Shown here: one piece after another, positions 25,956-34,174 of the stretch | Numbering within the stretch: the stretch's first letter is position 1 | How the letters are laid out: each line of letters opens with the position of its first letter | Assembly: GCF_001571085.1 (NCBI RefSeq) | Contig: NZ_BCTC01000037.1 | Span: forward strand, 1-56,530 | DNA from: Azohydromonas lata NBRC 102462 | GTDB lineage: Bacteria; Pseudomonadota; Gammaproteobacteria; Burkholderiales; Burkholderiaceae_C | DNA: 56,530 nt | Reading direction: 5' to 3' | The notes under the pieces: model-generated | Database searches by the model: none | What the model was told of the DNA's origin: nothing | The model's input: only the letters and a program-made list of their open reading frames with translations | Position numbers and translations under genes: made by a program

Positions 25956-27457
25956 CACGCCAGCTCCGTTGCGGGGACCGCACCGCGGGCCGCGTCGCCC
26001 AGCGCCAGCACCACGGTGATGCGCTCCACCGAGGCCGCGGGCACCAGCGCCACTTCCACGCGCAGCCGTCCGCTGTCCAGGTCGGCCCGGGTCATGGTCT
26101 GCGGGCCGCAGCGCACGACGAAGGCGTCGTCGGCCGTGGCGCCTTGTAAACCGCCGGCGGCCCAGTAGTCGCGCAGCAGCGATTCCATGGCGCGGCGCAC
26201 CGCCGCCCAGGTGGCGGGGCCGTTGGCGTCGAAAAGCTGCTCCTGCCCCACCGCGCGCGCCGCGCGCAGCACGCTGGCCATGAGGCGGGAGACGGCGCCC
26301 GTGCGCCAGGCGGCGTCGCGCGCCGTGGTGGCGTCGGACACCAGCGTCCAAGCGCCCGCGCCCGGCGCGAACAGGCACACGCGGCGCGAGAACTGTTCCC
26401 AGGGCGAGCTGGCACCGCCGCCCAACGCCGGCACCGGCTCGGCGTCCAGCACCGGCGCCGCGCGCCCCGCGGCGCTGCGATAGCAGCCTTGCGCCAGCGC
26501 CGAGGCGGCCACGTGCCCCGCCAGCAGCCCGTCAGGCGGTTCCAGCCCCTGCGGCAGGTCGGCGCTCCAGGGCGTGCGCAGCCAGGGCCAGCCCAATTGC
26601 ACGAAGGCGCTGCGGGCGTCGCGCGCGGGCAGCCCGCCTTGCGGCGCGGGCTCGGCCGCATCCAGCCAGGCCAGCGGATCGAGCCGCGCGCCCTGTGCCT
26701 GCCGGGCGGCCTCGCCCGCGTCGTCGCCGCGGCACAGGGGCAGCGCGCCGACGAAGAGGCAGTCGCGCCGCCAGCGCGACAGAAAGCCGGCGACCTCGCC
26801 CACGGCGGCGGACCAGCGCTTCAAGCCGGCCACGTCCAGCGCGGGCGCGCGCAACCGGCGCAGCAGCAGCGGCGCGGGCGCGGCGACGTCGTTGTCGCTG
26901 CACTCCACGAAACCTTCGGGCGCGGCCACCTCGTCCGGCAGCAGGGGCGCGCGCGCCGGCGTGGCCGCGTAGAGCTCCGGCAGGTCCGGCAGGCAGACCA
27001 TGGCGGGCTCGTCCAGGCCGAAGAGGTGCGCCAGGCCCCGCCAGGCAGCGGGCTCCAGCGGGCTCCAGGGCACGGCGTTGCCCAGCAGCGCGCGCAGGCG
27101 CTGGGCGCGGGTGGCGTCGTCCAGCGCCTGGTCGGCCAGCAGCGGCGCGGGGTCGCCGCAGCGCACGATGACGGCACGGCGCCCGCCCGCGGCGAAGAAG
27201 CTGCGCACGGCCGCGCCCAGCCAGGTGGCGCACAGCCCCGAGGCCTCGGCCGTGGACACGGGCCGCGCGGCCCAATCGAACAGCGCGTCGAAGGCATTCC
27301 AGCCGTCCACCACCACGGGCAGCAGCAAGTCGGCCTCGCCGGCGCCCGCCGGGACGCCGGCCGGGCGCCGCTGGATGAAACCCACGAAGCAGGCCACGTC
27401 GGCGCGCGCGGGCGAGGTGAGCGGCGCGGGGGTGGCGGTTTCGAAGATCAGGCCCAT
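25955..27457 (-). CDS. Divergent second sheath protein (Pvc4-like)
   Basis: 500 aa. It begins MGLIFETATPAPLTSPARAD and contains DVACFVGFIQRRPAGVPAG and a C-terminus with FVVRCGPQTMTRADLDSGRL and VEVALVPAASVERITV. This end aligns by eye with the main sheath's FFVRCDRSTMTQNDLDNGRL. The middle is strongly diverged and lacks the canonical YLAPGVYVEE start. Afp/PVC clusters carry several sheath paralogues (2, 3, 4); the last usually sits next to tube 5, as here. It may form the sheath ring at the baseplate. Confidence 0.85.
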   Translation of the reverse strand: MGLIFETATPAPLTSPARADVACFVGFIQRRPAGVPAGAGEADLLLPVVVDGWNAFDALFDWAARPVSTAEASGLCATWLGAAVRSFFAAGGRRAVIVRCGDPAPLLADQALDDATRAQRLRALLGNAVPWSPLEPAAWRGLAHLFGLDEPAMVCLPDLPELYAATPARAPLLPDEVAAPEGFVECSDNDVAAPAPLLLRRLRAPALDVAGLKRWSAAVGEVAGFLSRWRRDCLFVGALPLCRGDDAGEAARQAQGARLDPLAWLDAAEPAPQGGLPARDARSAFVQLGWPWLRTPWSADLPQGLEPPDGLLAGHVAASALAQGCYRSAAGRAAPVLDAEPVPALGGGASSPWEQFSRRVCLFAPGAGAWTLVSDATTARDAAWRTGAVSRLMASVLRAARAVGQEQLFDANGPATWAAVRRAMESLLRDYWAAGGLQGATADDAFVVRCGPQTMTRADLDSGRLRVEVALVPAASVERITVVLALGDAARGAVPATELA

Positions 27458-27512
27458 GGCGTGGCGCGGGTGCGGGTTCAGGTTCAGTAGGGAGCGGTGG
27501 CCGCCGCGGGCC

Positions 27513-27956
27513 TCACTCGATGCTCAGGCTCTCGGCCGAGAGCACGATCTCTTCCATCGCCACGTCGCCGCCGCCCTTGCCCGCCAGCGTGGGCCCCGTG
27601 TACTTCAGCGGGATCACGTTGCCCAGCACCCAGGTCTGGACGGGTGCCTGCGCCTCGTCCAGCAGCGTGATGGTCACGCTCTTCTTCTGGCCCTTGACGC
27701 CGTTGAGCCGCACGTCCTTGATCCAGTCGAACAGCGACTTGGAATCCACCACGCCGCGCTTGAGCGTGACGTCGCCCACCTTGTGCACGCCCGGCACCTT
27801 GCGCACGTGGTTCTCGCGGTCGTTGCCGTTGCGGTACTCGGCCACCGTCATCTCCGTGCCTATGCCCGAGACGTCGGAAAAGCCGCCGAAGACCTGGCCG
27901 CCGTCGAAATTGACGACGAAGTTGAAGGCGCCGTAAGGCGTGGTGCGACTGGCCAT
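27513..27956 (-). CDS. Main inner tube protein (Pvc1-like, T4 gp19 family)
   Basis: 147 aa, the usual length for eCIS tube proteins. Motifs in order: PYGAFNFVVNFDGGQVFGGF, SDVSGIGTEMTVAEYRNGND, VHKVGDVTLKRGVVDSKSLF, DWIKDVRLNGVKGQKKSVTI, then WVLGNVIPLKYTGPTLAGKG and a final E-rich strand (MEEIVLSAESLSI). It forms the stacked hexameric rings of the inner tube, through which cargo is delivered. It lies 62 nt after the main sheath gene. Confidence 0.95.
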   Translation of the reverse strand: MASRTTPYGAFNFVVNFDGGQVFGGFSDVSGIGTEMTVAEYRNGNDRENHVRKVPGVHKVGDVTLKRGVVDSKSLFDWIKDVRLNGVKGQKKSVTITLLDEAQAPVQTWVLGNVIPLKYTGPTLAGKGGGDVAMEEIVLSAESLSIE

Positions 27957-28018
27957 GGATCAGCTCCTGGTGCGGTGGTTGCGGGCGTGACGGCTCGATG
28001 GCTGGGAAGGTGCGGCGC

Positions 28019-29779
28019 TCATTCGCGCGCGTCGGCCGTCTTCTGGCCGATGCGGAAGATCACGAACTCGGCCGGCTTGACGATGGCCACGCCGATGAGG
28101 CAGATGAGCCGCCCGTTGTCCAGGTCGTTTTGCGTCATGGTGCTGCGGTCGCAGCGCACGAAGAAGGCCTGCTCCGGCGTCGTCCCCAGCATGGCGCCGT
28201 TGCGCCATTCGGCGAGCAGGAAGTCGCTGATGGTCTGGCGCACGTTGGCCCACAGCGCCTCGCCGTTGGGCTCGAAGACGGCCCACTGCGTGCCGCGGTC
28301 GATGGAGGCTTCCAGGTAGTTGAAGTAGCGCCGGTCGCTGACGTATTTCCACTCGGGGTCGCTGGAGATGAGCCGCGCGCCCCACACGCGCAGGCCCCGC
28401 CCGGGCAGCAGGCGCAGGCAGTTGACGCCGGAAGGGTTGAGCGCCTCCTGCTGCGCGAAGTTGATGTCGGCCTGGAAGCGCAGCGCGCCGCGCACCACCT
28501 CGTTGGCCGGGGCCTTGTGCACGCCGCGCTCGCTGTCGTTGCGCGCGTACACGCCGCACACGAAGCCCGAGGGCGGCAGCGCGATCTCCCTGGGGATGTC
28601 GTCGCGCCCGGGGCGGGCCATGGGGTTGGCCGTGATGACCCAGGGGTAGTAGAGCGCGGCGTAGCGCGAGTCCAGCGCGGCGCGGGCGTCGCGCACCTGC
28701 TGCGGCGTCTGCAGCGCCGGCGTGTCCAGCACGGCGATGCGGTAGGCGCGGCGCGACTCGGCATGGGTGATCAGGGCCAGGGCCACGGCCGCGGCGTCGG
28801 CGTAGGCGCTGGAGCCCGGGGCGGCGACGATGCTCACGTCCTCCACGCCCACGAGCTGCGCCAGCGCGTGGGTGTAGGTGCCCGCGGTGGTGGCGTCGCC
28901 GATGACGGGGGCGGTGCCGTCGCTGCCGCTGCCCAGCGTGGTGAAGCGGCGCCCGTCCGGGTCGTTGGGCACGGCCGCCAGCGCCAGCACGGCCGTGCGC
29001 AGCTCGAAGGGCGTGACAGCCGAGCCGAACTGCAGGCACAGGGCGTTGACCAGCGCGTCGGCGCGGTTGGCCGGGTCAGTGGCCAGTACGGTGCCGGCCC
29101 AACGCGGGTGGCCGGCGGCAAAGCCCAGCTCGTCGAACACCTGCGTGGCGCCGTCGGCGTCGGTGAACTCCACCGTGAGCGTGAGCAGCTGCGCCACGGT
29201 GGCGTCGGTGACGGCGAGCGTGCCGGGCGTGGGCGTGGTGGCGTCCTGCCAGGCGCCGGTGGGGGCCTTGACGTACTGCGTGGTGGTCTGGCCCACGGTG
29301 ACCTGCACCATGCTGCCCGCGGGCAGCGCGCCCAGGGCCCGCGTGCCGGTGACGGGTTTCAGCACCACGCGCATGGTCAGCCGCCCGTTGCCGGCCTCGC
29401 CGGGAAAGCGCGCCAGCGCGGTGATGTTCTTGTTGGCGCCCGGGTTGGCCACCAGCTCGCGCGTCGCGGCCACGGCGCCGTTGGCCGTGCGCACCACGTA
29501 CAGCCGCGAGCCGCCGTTGTCGAAGTAGTTGCGCACCGCCTGCGCCAGGTGGTTGATGCGCTGCGCGTAGGTGGTGGCGCCGGTGAGGGCCAGCACCTGC
29601 TGGCTGCCGTAGTAGCGCTCGAACTCGCCCAGGCTCGTGATCAGCTCGGAGCGCACCCCCACGGGGCCGCGCCGGGTGGGGCCCACGAAGGCGCTGGTGC
29701 TGGTGCTCACGCCCTCTATGGACTTGGCACGGAAGCTCGTTTCCTCGACGTACACGCCGGGCGCCAGGTATTCAGGCAT
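28019..29779 (-). CDS. Main contractile sheath protein (Pvc2/3-like)
   Basis: 586 aa with the classic tail-sheath start, MPEYLAPGVYVEETSFRAKS, and the family's C-terminal domain: GLRVWGARLISSDPEWKYVS, RRYFNYLEASIDRGTQWAVF, EPNGEALWANVRQTISDFLL, FFVRCDRSTMTQNDLDNGRL and VAIVKPAEFVIFRIGQK. Upstream is AGGAGAG. This protein forms the contractile outer sheath. An Ala/Val/Thr-rich insert at about 60-350 is expected to be surface-exposed. Only one full-length canonical sheath is present, plus the divergent one downstream. Confidence 0.96.
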   Translation of the reverse strand: MPEYLAPGVYVEETSFRAKSIEGVSTSTSAFVGPTRRGPVGVRSELITSLGEFERYYGSQQVLALTGATTYAQRINHLAQAVRNYFDNGGSRLYVVRTANGAVAATRELVANPGANKNITALARFPGEAGNGRLTMRVVLKPVTGTRALGALPAGSMVQVTVGQTTTQYVKAPTGAWQDATTPTPGTLAVTDATVAQLLTLTVEFTDADGATQVFDELGFAAGHPRWAGTVLATDPANRADALVNALCLQFGSAVTPFELRTAVLALAAVPNDPDGRRFTTLGSGSDGTAPVIGDATTAGTYTHALAQLVGVEDVSIVAAPGSSAYADAAAVALALITHAESRRAYRIAVLDTPALQTPQQVRDARAALDSRYAALYYPWVITANPMARPGRDDIPREIALPPSGFVCGVYARNDSERGVHKAPANEVVRGALRFQADINFAQQEALNPSGVNCLRLLPGRGLRVWGARLISSDPEWKYVSDRRYFNYLEASIDRGTQWAVFEPNGEALWANVRQTISDFLLAEWRNGAMLGTTPEQAFFVRCDRSTMTQNDLDNGRLICLIGVAIVKPAEFVIFRIGQKTADARE

Positions 29780-29842
29780 GGGACTCTCCTATGGGTCCAG
29801 GGAACGTGGTCCGCGGGGCGGCGGGGGCGTTCATGGCGGGTT

Positions 29843-30664
29843 TCAGGGCAGGGTGAGGGTCAGCGCCACCCGGGCGCCGCGCCGCGCGGCCAGGGCCACG
29901 GGCTGCGGCGTGGCGGCCACGCGCTGCGGGTGGCTGCCCAGGACGTCGGGATCGGGACAAGGCGCCAGCGCGGGCGCGCGCCCGTCCGCGACCCACGCGG
30001 GCGGCGTGCGCGTGCCCAGCGCCGCGACGTGAAAGGCGTGCACGGTGGCGGCAGTCTCCGTGACGACCACGTCGCCGTCGTCCGCGCCCCAGGTGGTGAT
30101 GGGCAGCGCGGCCACGGGCAGCAGCGCCTCGCCGCGCCAGTCGGTGCTGCCGCGTGCCAGCAAGGCGTCGCCCGCGCCGCGCACTTCGATGAGCGTGCCG
30201 CCCAACAGGTCGCCGCCGGCTTCGGCCACGCGCACGTGCAGCGGCGTCCAGTTGCCCACCAGCGGCGCCGCGGCGCTGCGAAAGAGCTCCACGCGCTGCG
30301 GCCTGAACAGCGAGCCTGCTTGGGCGGCGTGCGCGGGGTCCGGGTCGCGCGGCAGCGCCAGGGTGAAGGCGCGTGCCTGGTAGCGGCCGGCGGGGTCGGC
30401 CACGCGCAGGGCCAGGGCCACGCTGCCCAGGGCCGGCAGCGCGGGCGGCGTGCCGAAGGCCGCGGCATGCGCCGCCAGCGCCGGGTGCGACCACAGCACC
30501 AGCAGCCCGCCGCGGTTGCGCAGCCAGCGGCTGGCGTCGGCCGGGTCGGCCGGCGCCACGCGCAGCGGCTCGGCGATTCGCGCGCCGCTGGTGGCGTCCA
30601 CGAACTCCACGGCGGCCAGCACGCGGTGCTCGTCGCGCTCCAGCTCCAGCAGCTCACGCGTCAC
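29843..30664 (-). CDS. eCIS-linked beta-rich protein, carboxypeptidase-regulatory-like features
   Basis: The start is GTG at 30664 (GGGAGGTG upstream), overlapping the terminator gene's stop as GTGA; 273 aa. I do not recognise a full-length family. The sequence is rich in beta-type stretches, and one piece (LLARGSTDWRGEALLPVAAL) has the 'TD-x-x-G-x-A-x-L-P' look of carboxypeptidase regulatory-like or Ig-type folds. A gene of this kind often follows the DUF4255 gene in related clusters, as far as I recall. A structural role at the particle end or as a surface decoration is inferred. No signal peptide or catalytic motif was seen. Confidence 0.8.
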   Translation of the reverse strand: MTRELLELERDEHRVLAAVEFVDATSGARIAEPLRVAPADPADASRWLRNRGGLLVLWSHPALAAHAAAFGTPPALPALGSVALALRVADPAGRYQARAFTLALPRDPDPAHAAQAGSLFRPQRVELFRSAAAPLVGNWTPLHVRVAEAGGDLLGGTLIEVRGAGDALLARGSTDWRGEALLPVAALPITTWGADDGDVVVTETAATVHAFHVAALGTRTPPAWVADGRAPALAPCPDPDVLGSHPQRVAATPQPVALAARRGARVALTLTLP

Positions 30665-31248
30665 GGCTTCACCTCCCGGCCCAGCGCCAGGCGGCGCGCC
30701 ACCACGGGGGCGAACTGCTCGCGGTCCTCGTCGGGGTCCAGCCGCACGACGCGGGCCACGAAGGAGGCGGAGAGGCGGTAGGACGGCACCACGGCGTCCC
30801 AGATGCGCATCAAGTCCTCGGTGGAGAGCTCCGCCGGGACGAGCTGGATGATCTCGTCCGGCGCCCAAGCGGCCGCGGGCGTGAGCGAGGAGGCGTCCAG
30901 CACCGGGTGCAGGTGGAGCTGGCGCAGCGTCCAGGCGAAGGCGATGTGCTCGTCCTCGGCGTTGTCGAACCAGGCGCTGAGCAGGTAGTGCAGGTCCAGC
31001 GACAGCGCGCCGGCGTCGCTGCGGCCGCCGCGGCCCGGCGCCTGGCGCGCGTGCTCGTTCATGGTCACGCGGTAGAGCAGCAGCCGCATGCGGCCGTCCT
31101 CCGCGGGCTCGGCCGAGAGCTGGCTGCTGGCCAGCAATTCAAACTCGCATGCCGGCGCGTTATTCCCATACAAGGTGCTGGGATAGGTATTGCGCAGGAA
31201 TGTGACTATGGAATCGCCGACCGAATGAATCGCCCTGACGTTGGCCAA
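30661..31248 (-). CDS. Tube terminator / DUF4255 protein (Pvc16-like)
   Basis: I place the start at TTG 31248: GGAGGG at 31255-31260 lies six bases upstream, and the protein then begins LANVRAIHSVGDSIVTFLRN, like DUF4255 N-termini. An ATG exists further upstream (31329) but would add unrelated residues. The 195-aa product has YPSTLYGNNAPACEFELLAS, then MRLLLYRVTMNEHAR, and LHYLLSAWFDNAEDEHIAFA, consistent with the Pvc16 tail-terminator N-terminal domain that caps tube and sheath. It is the first gene of the operon. The first 35 or so codons are AT-richer than the rest. Confidence 0.88.
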   Translation of the reverse strand: MANVRAIHSVGDSIVTFLRNTYPSTLYGNNAPACEFELLASSQLSAEPAEDGRMRLLLYRVTMNEHARQAPGRGGRSDAGALSLDLHYLLSAWFDNAEDEHIAFAWTLRQLHLHPVLDASSLTPAAAWAPDEIIQLVPAELSTEDLMRIWDAVVPSYRLSASFVARVVRLDPDEDREQFAPVVARRLALGREVKP

Positions 31249-31260
31249 GAAATACCCTCC
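31246..31260 (-). promoter_or_regulatory. Ribosome binding site and TTG start of the first eCIS gene
   Basis: On the minus strand GGAGGG is followed by six bases (TATTTC) and TTG. This is the best translation start in the first 150 bases and decides the N-terminus of the terminator protein. A TTG start on a strong site may throttle the first cistron. Confidence 0.65.
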
Positions 31261-32170
31261 AGCAGCCGCCGCCGCATGGATTGAAATCATCAAAACCGGC
31301 AAACAAATGCCGTGCGAAAACCACACCAAAGACCGTGTGGAAAATCGGGTGCGAGCCTGGATTCAAACCACGGTGCCAACCTCGCCCAAGCCGCAACCGA
31401 AATGTCGCGGTTGGCGGTGTTGGGCTGCACGAAGGGAATCAGGCAGGCGGCAATATCCAGCCGGCATTATTTGCCGGTCGGGACATTTCGGCTATTCACA
31501 GCCGCCGGATTTTTGCTGTGCGCGCCGTGCGGCTCAATGAGGTGCGGGCCGGCATCTTCGGCGCGCATTCTTGCTGCAGCGGTGAGCTTCCCGGGCGGGC
31601 AGCGGGCCTGCGCCAACTTGGAATGGATCTTTTCTCGTCATGGGACAGCCTCTTTCATGGCAGGTGCAAACCATTTGTCCACCACCCGCTCTTTGAATTT
31701 CCGACTACCGTGTGCAAACCATGCCTGAAAACTTTTCCTGTGTAAATGGTATTCGACGGGGTGCGTCCTGGTTGGAATTGTGAGCGCCGTATTAGTTTCT
31801 TGCCAGGGAAACTTATGGTGACTTTGGTCAGCCTCGCGGTGGAAAGACGCGACGTTTTTGTGCAACACCGGGTTTTTCCTAGAAGAGAAATGACTTTGGT
31901 GATTGGCGGCGCCTGCGGCGCAGGTGTTTACCAAAGCTGCACTTTGTTTTGGGCTGGGTTTGAGTTGACGCAAACCGGCACCGGCGTGGGCCGGCAACCC
32001 TGGGTCGGTTGCGGCGTGCGCACGCCTGCGCAGGCCTGCGGATGCCGGTCGAGAAAGCCGACCCTAGGGTTTTGGAGCATAGGGTTTGGGCTTTGGCGAC
32101 CTGTGAAGTAAGCCCGCCGCAAAGCTGGCCGGGCACGCTAGAGGCACAGCCCACCCCCAAGGAGCGAGAC
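31249..32170. other. Lower-GC intergenic leader between the eCIS operon and the BON gene
   Basis: This 922-bp stretch, especially 31140-31960, is clearly poorer in GC than its surroundings. I see no convincing gene on either strand. It holds an 11-bp direct repeat (GTGCAAACCAT at 31664-31674 and 31712-31722), a CTTTGGT/ACCAAAG inverted repeat at 31894-31936 around CCTGC-GGC-GCAGG, a GGTTTG/CAAACC hairpin at 31957-31976, and a long imperfect inverted repeat (CCCTGGGTCGG 31998-32008 with CCGACCCTAGGG 32058-32069). It must contain the eCIS promoter, but no -35/-10 pair is good enough to name. Confidence 0.6.
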
Positions 32171-32659
32171 ATGGAGACCGATGCCGATTTGAAGCGTGAC
32201 GTGGAGGCCGAACTGGCCTGGGACCCTGCGGTCAAAGTGCTGGGCCTCAAGGTCAAGGTGCGCGACGGCGAAGTCACGCTGGCGGGCCGGGTGCCGGCCT
32301 ACACCGACCGCTGCGCGGTGGAGAAGCTGTTGCAGCGCCTCAATGGCGCGCGCAGCTTCAAGCTCGATATCGAAGTGGTGCTGGCGCCCGAGGACCAGCG
32401 CGCCGATGCCGAGATCGCCCAGGCCGCGCGCGCGGCGCTGCAGTGGTCGGCGCCTTCGCTGCTGGACGACGTGCACATCAGCGTGGACGACGGCTGGCTG
32501 ACGCTGGACGGCGAGGTGGACCGCCCCTCGCTGCGCAAGCGCGTGGAAGAGGCCATGCGCGACCTCGCCGGTCTGGTCGGCCTGAGCAACCGCATCAAGG
32601 TGCCCGGGGCCGCCGCGGCGGGCGCATCGGCCCGCGCGCAGCACGCCTTCCTGCGCTGA
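32171..32659 (+). CDS. Two-BON-domain protein (OsmY-like)
   Basis: 162 aa from ATG 32171 with AAGGAG six bases upstream (32159-32164). Two BON-type repeats are visible: residues about 6-68 (LGLKVKVRDGEVTLAGRVPA, then a helix and LDIEV) and about 78-145 (LLDDVHISVDDGWLTLDGEV, then LVGLSNRIKV). No signal peptide is seen, unlike periplasmic OsmY, so a cytoplasmic location is more likely. BON domains are thought to bind membranes or lipids. It is monocistronic and reads away from the eCIS operon. Confidence 0.88.
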   Translation: METDADLKRDVEAELAWDPAVKVLGLKVKVRDGEVTLAGRVPAYTDRCAVEKLLQRLNGARSFKLDIEVVLAPEDQRADAEIAQAARAALQWSAPSLLDDVHISVDDGWLTLDGEVDRPSLRKRVEEAMRDLAGLVGLSNRIKVPGAAAAGASARAQHAFLR

Positions 32660-32675
32660 CGCGCGCAGGGCTGCC

Positions 32676-32948
32676 TCAAGGCAGCGCGGCCTGCAGGGTG
32701 CCCACGCTGGACTGCGGCTTGGCGGGCCCCTGCTCGTGCAGCATCTGGCGCAGCGCCTGCATGACTTTTTCCGGCGTGGGATGGGCTTCCTGCGACAGCA
32801 TTGGGCGCGAGCGCACGATGCACAGCACGGCCTGCCTGTCTTCCCACGAGGCGCAGCGGCAGGCCTCCATGAGCGGGTCCCCTGCGAAGTCCGAATCAGC
32901 CAGGTGCACCGCGCGCGCGATCAGTGCCATGGCGTTGAGTGTGTGCAT
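32676..32948 (-). CDS. Small hypothetical protein (90 aa)
   Basis: The chosen ATG at 32948 has GGAGAA upstream (GGAGAATTTCA-ATG). The product begins MHTLNAMALIARAVHLADSD and has two central cysteines (EACRCAS, AVLCIV) and an amphipathic C-terminal half. I do not recognise it. It converges with the BON gene, with 16 bases between the stops. Codon use is ordinary for the region. Confidence 0.55.
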   Translation of the reverse strand: MHTLNAMALIARAVHLADSDFAGDPLMEACRCASWEDRQAVLCIVRSRPMLSQEAHPTPEKVMQALRQMLHEQGPAKPQSSVGTLQAALP

Positions 32949-33312
32949 TGAAATTCTCCGGCCGCCCAAAGTCGGCCTTGCTGGATGTGAACGACTGTGC
33001 GCGTGCCGCATGCCGCGCCACACAACGTCCCGCCCGCGCTCGCAAGCTTTGTGTGGCGCTGCGCCTACGCGCCCTCTCACCTGTGCAGGGGGTAGCGCAA
33101 GCGCCTATTGCAAATTTTCCATCATTGTTTCCCCGTAGCGGAAGCTGCGTTGGCGCGCCACAGGCTTGACCCTCCCCCGCAGTAGGGCTCCACCTCTTCG
33201 AATGGGGGATTGCCAGCAGTTCGATTTCGGGGTTGGCGCGAGTGCCTCACCCGTGGCTTGCCGGTGGTTGAAAATGGTATAAACGATTTATCCCATTTTT
33301 CAGGAGGATTCC
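32949..33312. other. 364-bp divergent intergenic region
   Basis: The region separates the small hypothetical (minus) from the histone-like gene (plus). Apart from the palindrome and putative -10 near its right end, I see no gene or clear element. Confidence 0.6.
33272..33298 (+). promoter_or_regulatory. 12-bp-arm palindrome over the -10 of the histone-like gene
   Basis: AAATGGTATAAA, then CGA, then TTTATCCCATTT; the arms pair with one mismatch. The left arm includes a TATAAA (33278-33283) that could be the -10. The right arm ends 3 nt before the AGGAGG ribosome-binding site (33302-33307). It could be an operator for a dimeric repressor, perhaps autoregulatory, or an RNA hairpin near the start site. 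Confidence 0.6.
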
Positions 33313-34071
33313 ATGCCGCGCAAGAACGCAACCGCCCCGTCCGTGCTGCTCGAAGGCGCCGCCGCGCCGGCCGAGCCCGCGGCCGCCACCGTGGCGGCCA
33401 CGCCCGTGGTGCCGGTGGCGGTGGTGGTGCCGGCGGTCGAATCCGCTCCCGCCGCAGTTGACGCTGCCGAGCCGGCGGCCGTGGCCCTGGTCGCCGCGGT
33501 GCCGGCCGAAACGGCCGCATCGGCTGCACCGGCTGTGTCCGCACCCGCGAAGCCGCCCAAGGCCAGGCCGACGCGGCTGGCCAAGGCGGCGGCGCAGGCC
33601 GTGCAGGGCGACAAGCCGGTCCAGGCGGTGCGCCAGGCCGCGAAACCCGCCAAGCCCGCGCCGCTGGCCCTGGCCGACAAGCCGCTGAAGGCCGGCAAGG
33701 CGGAGACCGTGGAAAAGGCCGGGAAGCCTGAAAAGGCGGGGAAGGCCGCCAAGCCGCCCAAGGCTGAAAAAGCCGCCAGGCCGGCCAAGGCCGAGGCCAA
33801 GCCGAAGGACGCCAAGGCCAAGGAGGCGGCCGGCGAGGACAAGCCCGTCGTGAAGCCCAAGCTGGTGCGCGACAGCTTCACCATGCCGCGCGGCGACTTC
33901 GCGCTGATCGCCGTGCTCAAGGACCGCGCCCTGGGCTTCAAGCGGCCGGCCAAGAAGAGCGAGCTGCTGCGCGCCGGCCTGCACGCCCTGGCCGCGCTGG
34001 ACGACGCCAAGCTGCAGGCCGCGCTGGAAGAGCTCACGCCGCTCAAGGCCGGGCGGCCCAAGAAGGGCTGA
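33313..34071 (+). CDS. Histone H1-like Lys/Ala/Pro-rich protein with conserved C-terminal domain
   Basis: 252 aa from ATG 33313, just after AGGAGGATTCC. Residues 1 to about 185 are low complexity: first Ala/Val/Pro, then Lys/Ala/Pro with many KAGK, KPEK and PAKAE units, like histone H1 tails and HctB-type proteins. Residues about 186-252 form a compact conserved-looking domain (VRDSFTMPRGDFALIAVLKD, KKSELLRAGLHALAALDDAK, ending GRPKKG) that I recall from betaproteobacterial proteins of unknown function. DNA binding and nucleoid organisation are inferred from the tail. The palindrome over its promoter suggests tight control. Confidence 0.85.
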   Translation: MPRKNATAPSVLLEGAAAPAEPAAATVAATPVVPVAVVVPAVESAPAAVDAAEPAAVALVAAVPAETAASAAPAVSAPAKPPKARPTRLAKAAAQAVQGDKPVQAVRQAAKPAKPAPLALADKPLKAGKAETVEKAGKPEKAGKAAKPPKAEKAARPAKAEAKPKDAKAKEAAGEDKPVVKPKLVRDSFTMPRGDFALIAVLKDRALGFKRPAKKSELLRAGLHALAALDDAKLQAALEELTPLKAGRPKKG

Positions 34072-34174
34072 CGGGGCCCGGCCCGCGTCCGCGCGTTCCT
34101 GGCGGGCGCGCCGCCTGCTTCGGCGCCCGGCGGGCGGCGCACCCTGCCCGCCCTGAACCGCCCCAGGAGGACGC

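Noticed and set aside
31281-31745. Overlapping small plus-strand frames in the eCIS leader.
   Set aside because: No ribosome-binding site, no recognisable motif, and unusual composition; more likely non-coding.
31998-32069. Could the large imperfect inverted repeat be an integron attC site?
   Set aside because: The needed core sites (GTTRRRY/RYYYAAC in the right places) and an integron gene are not seen.
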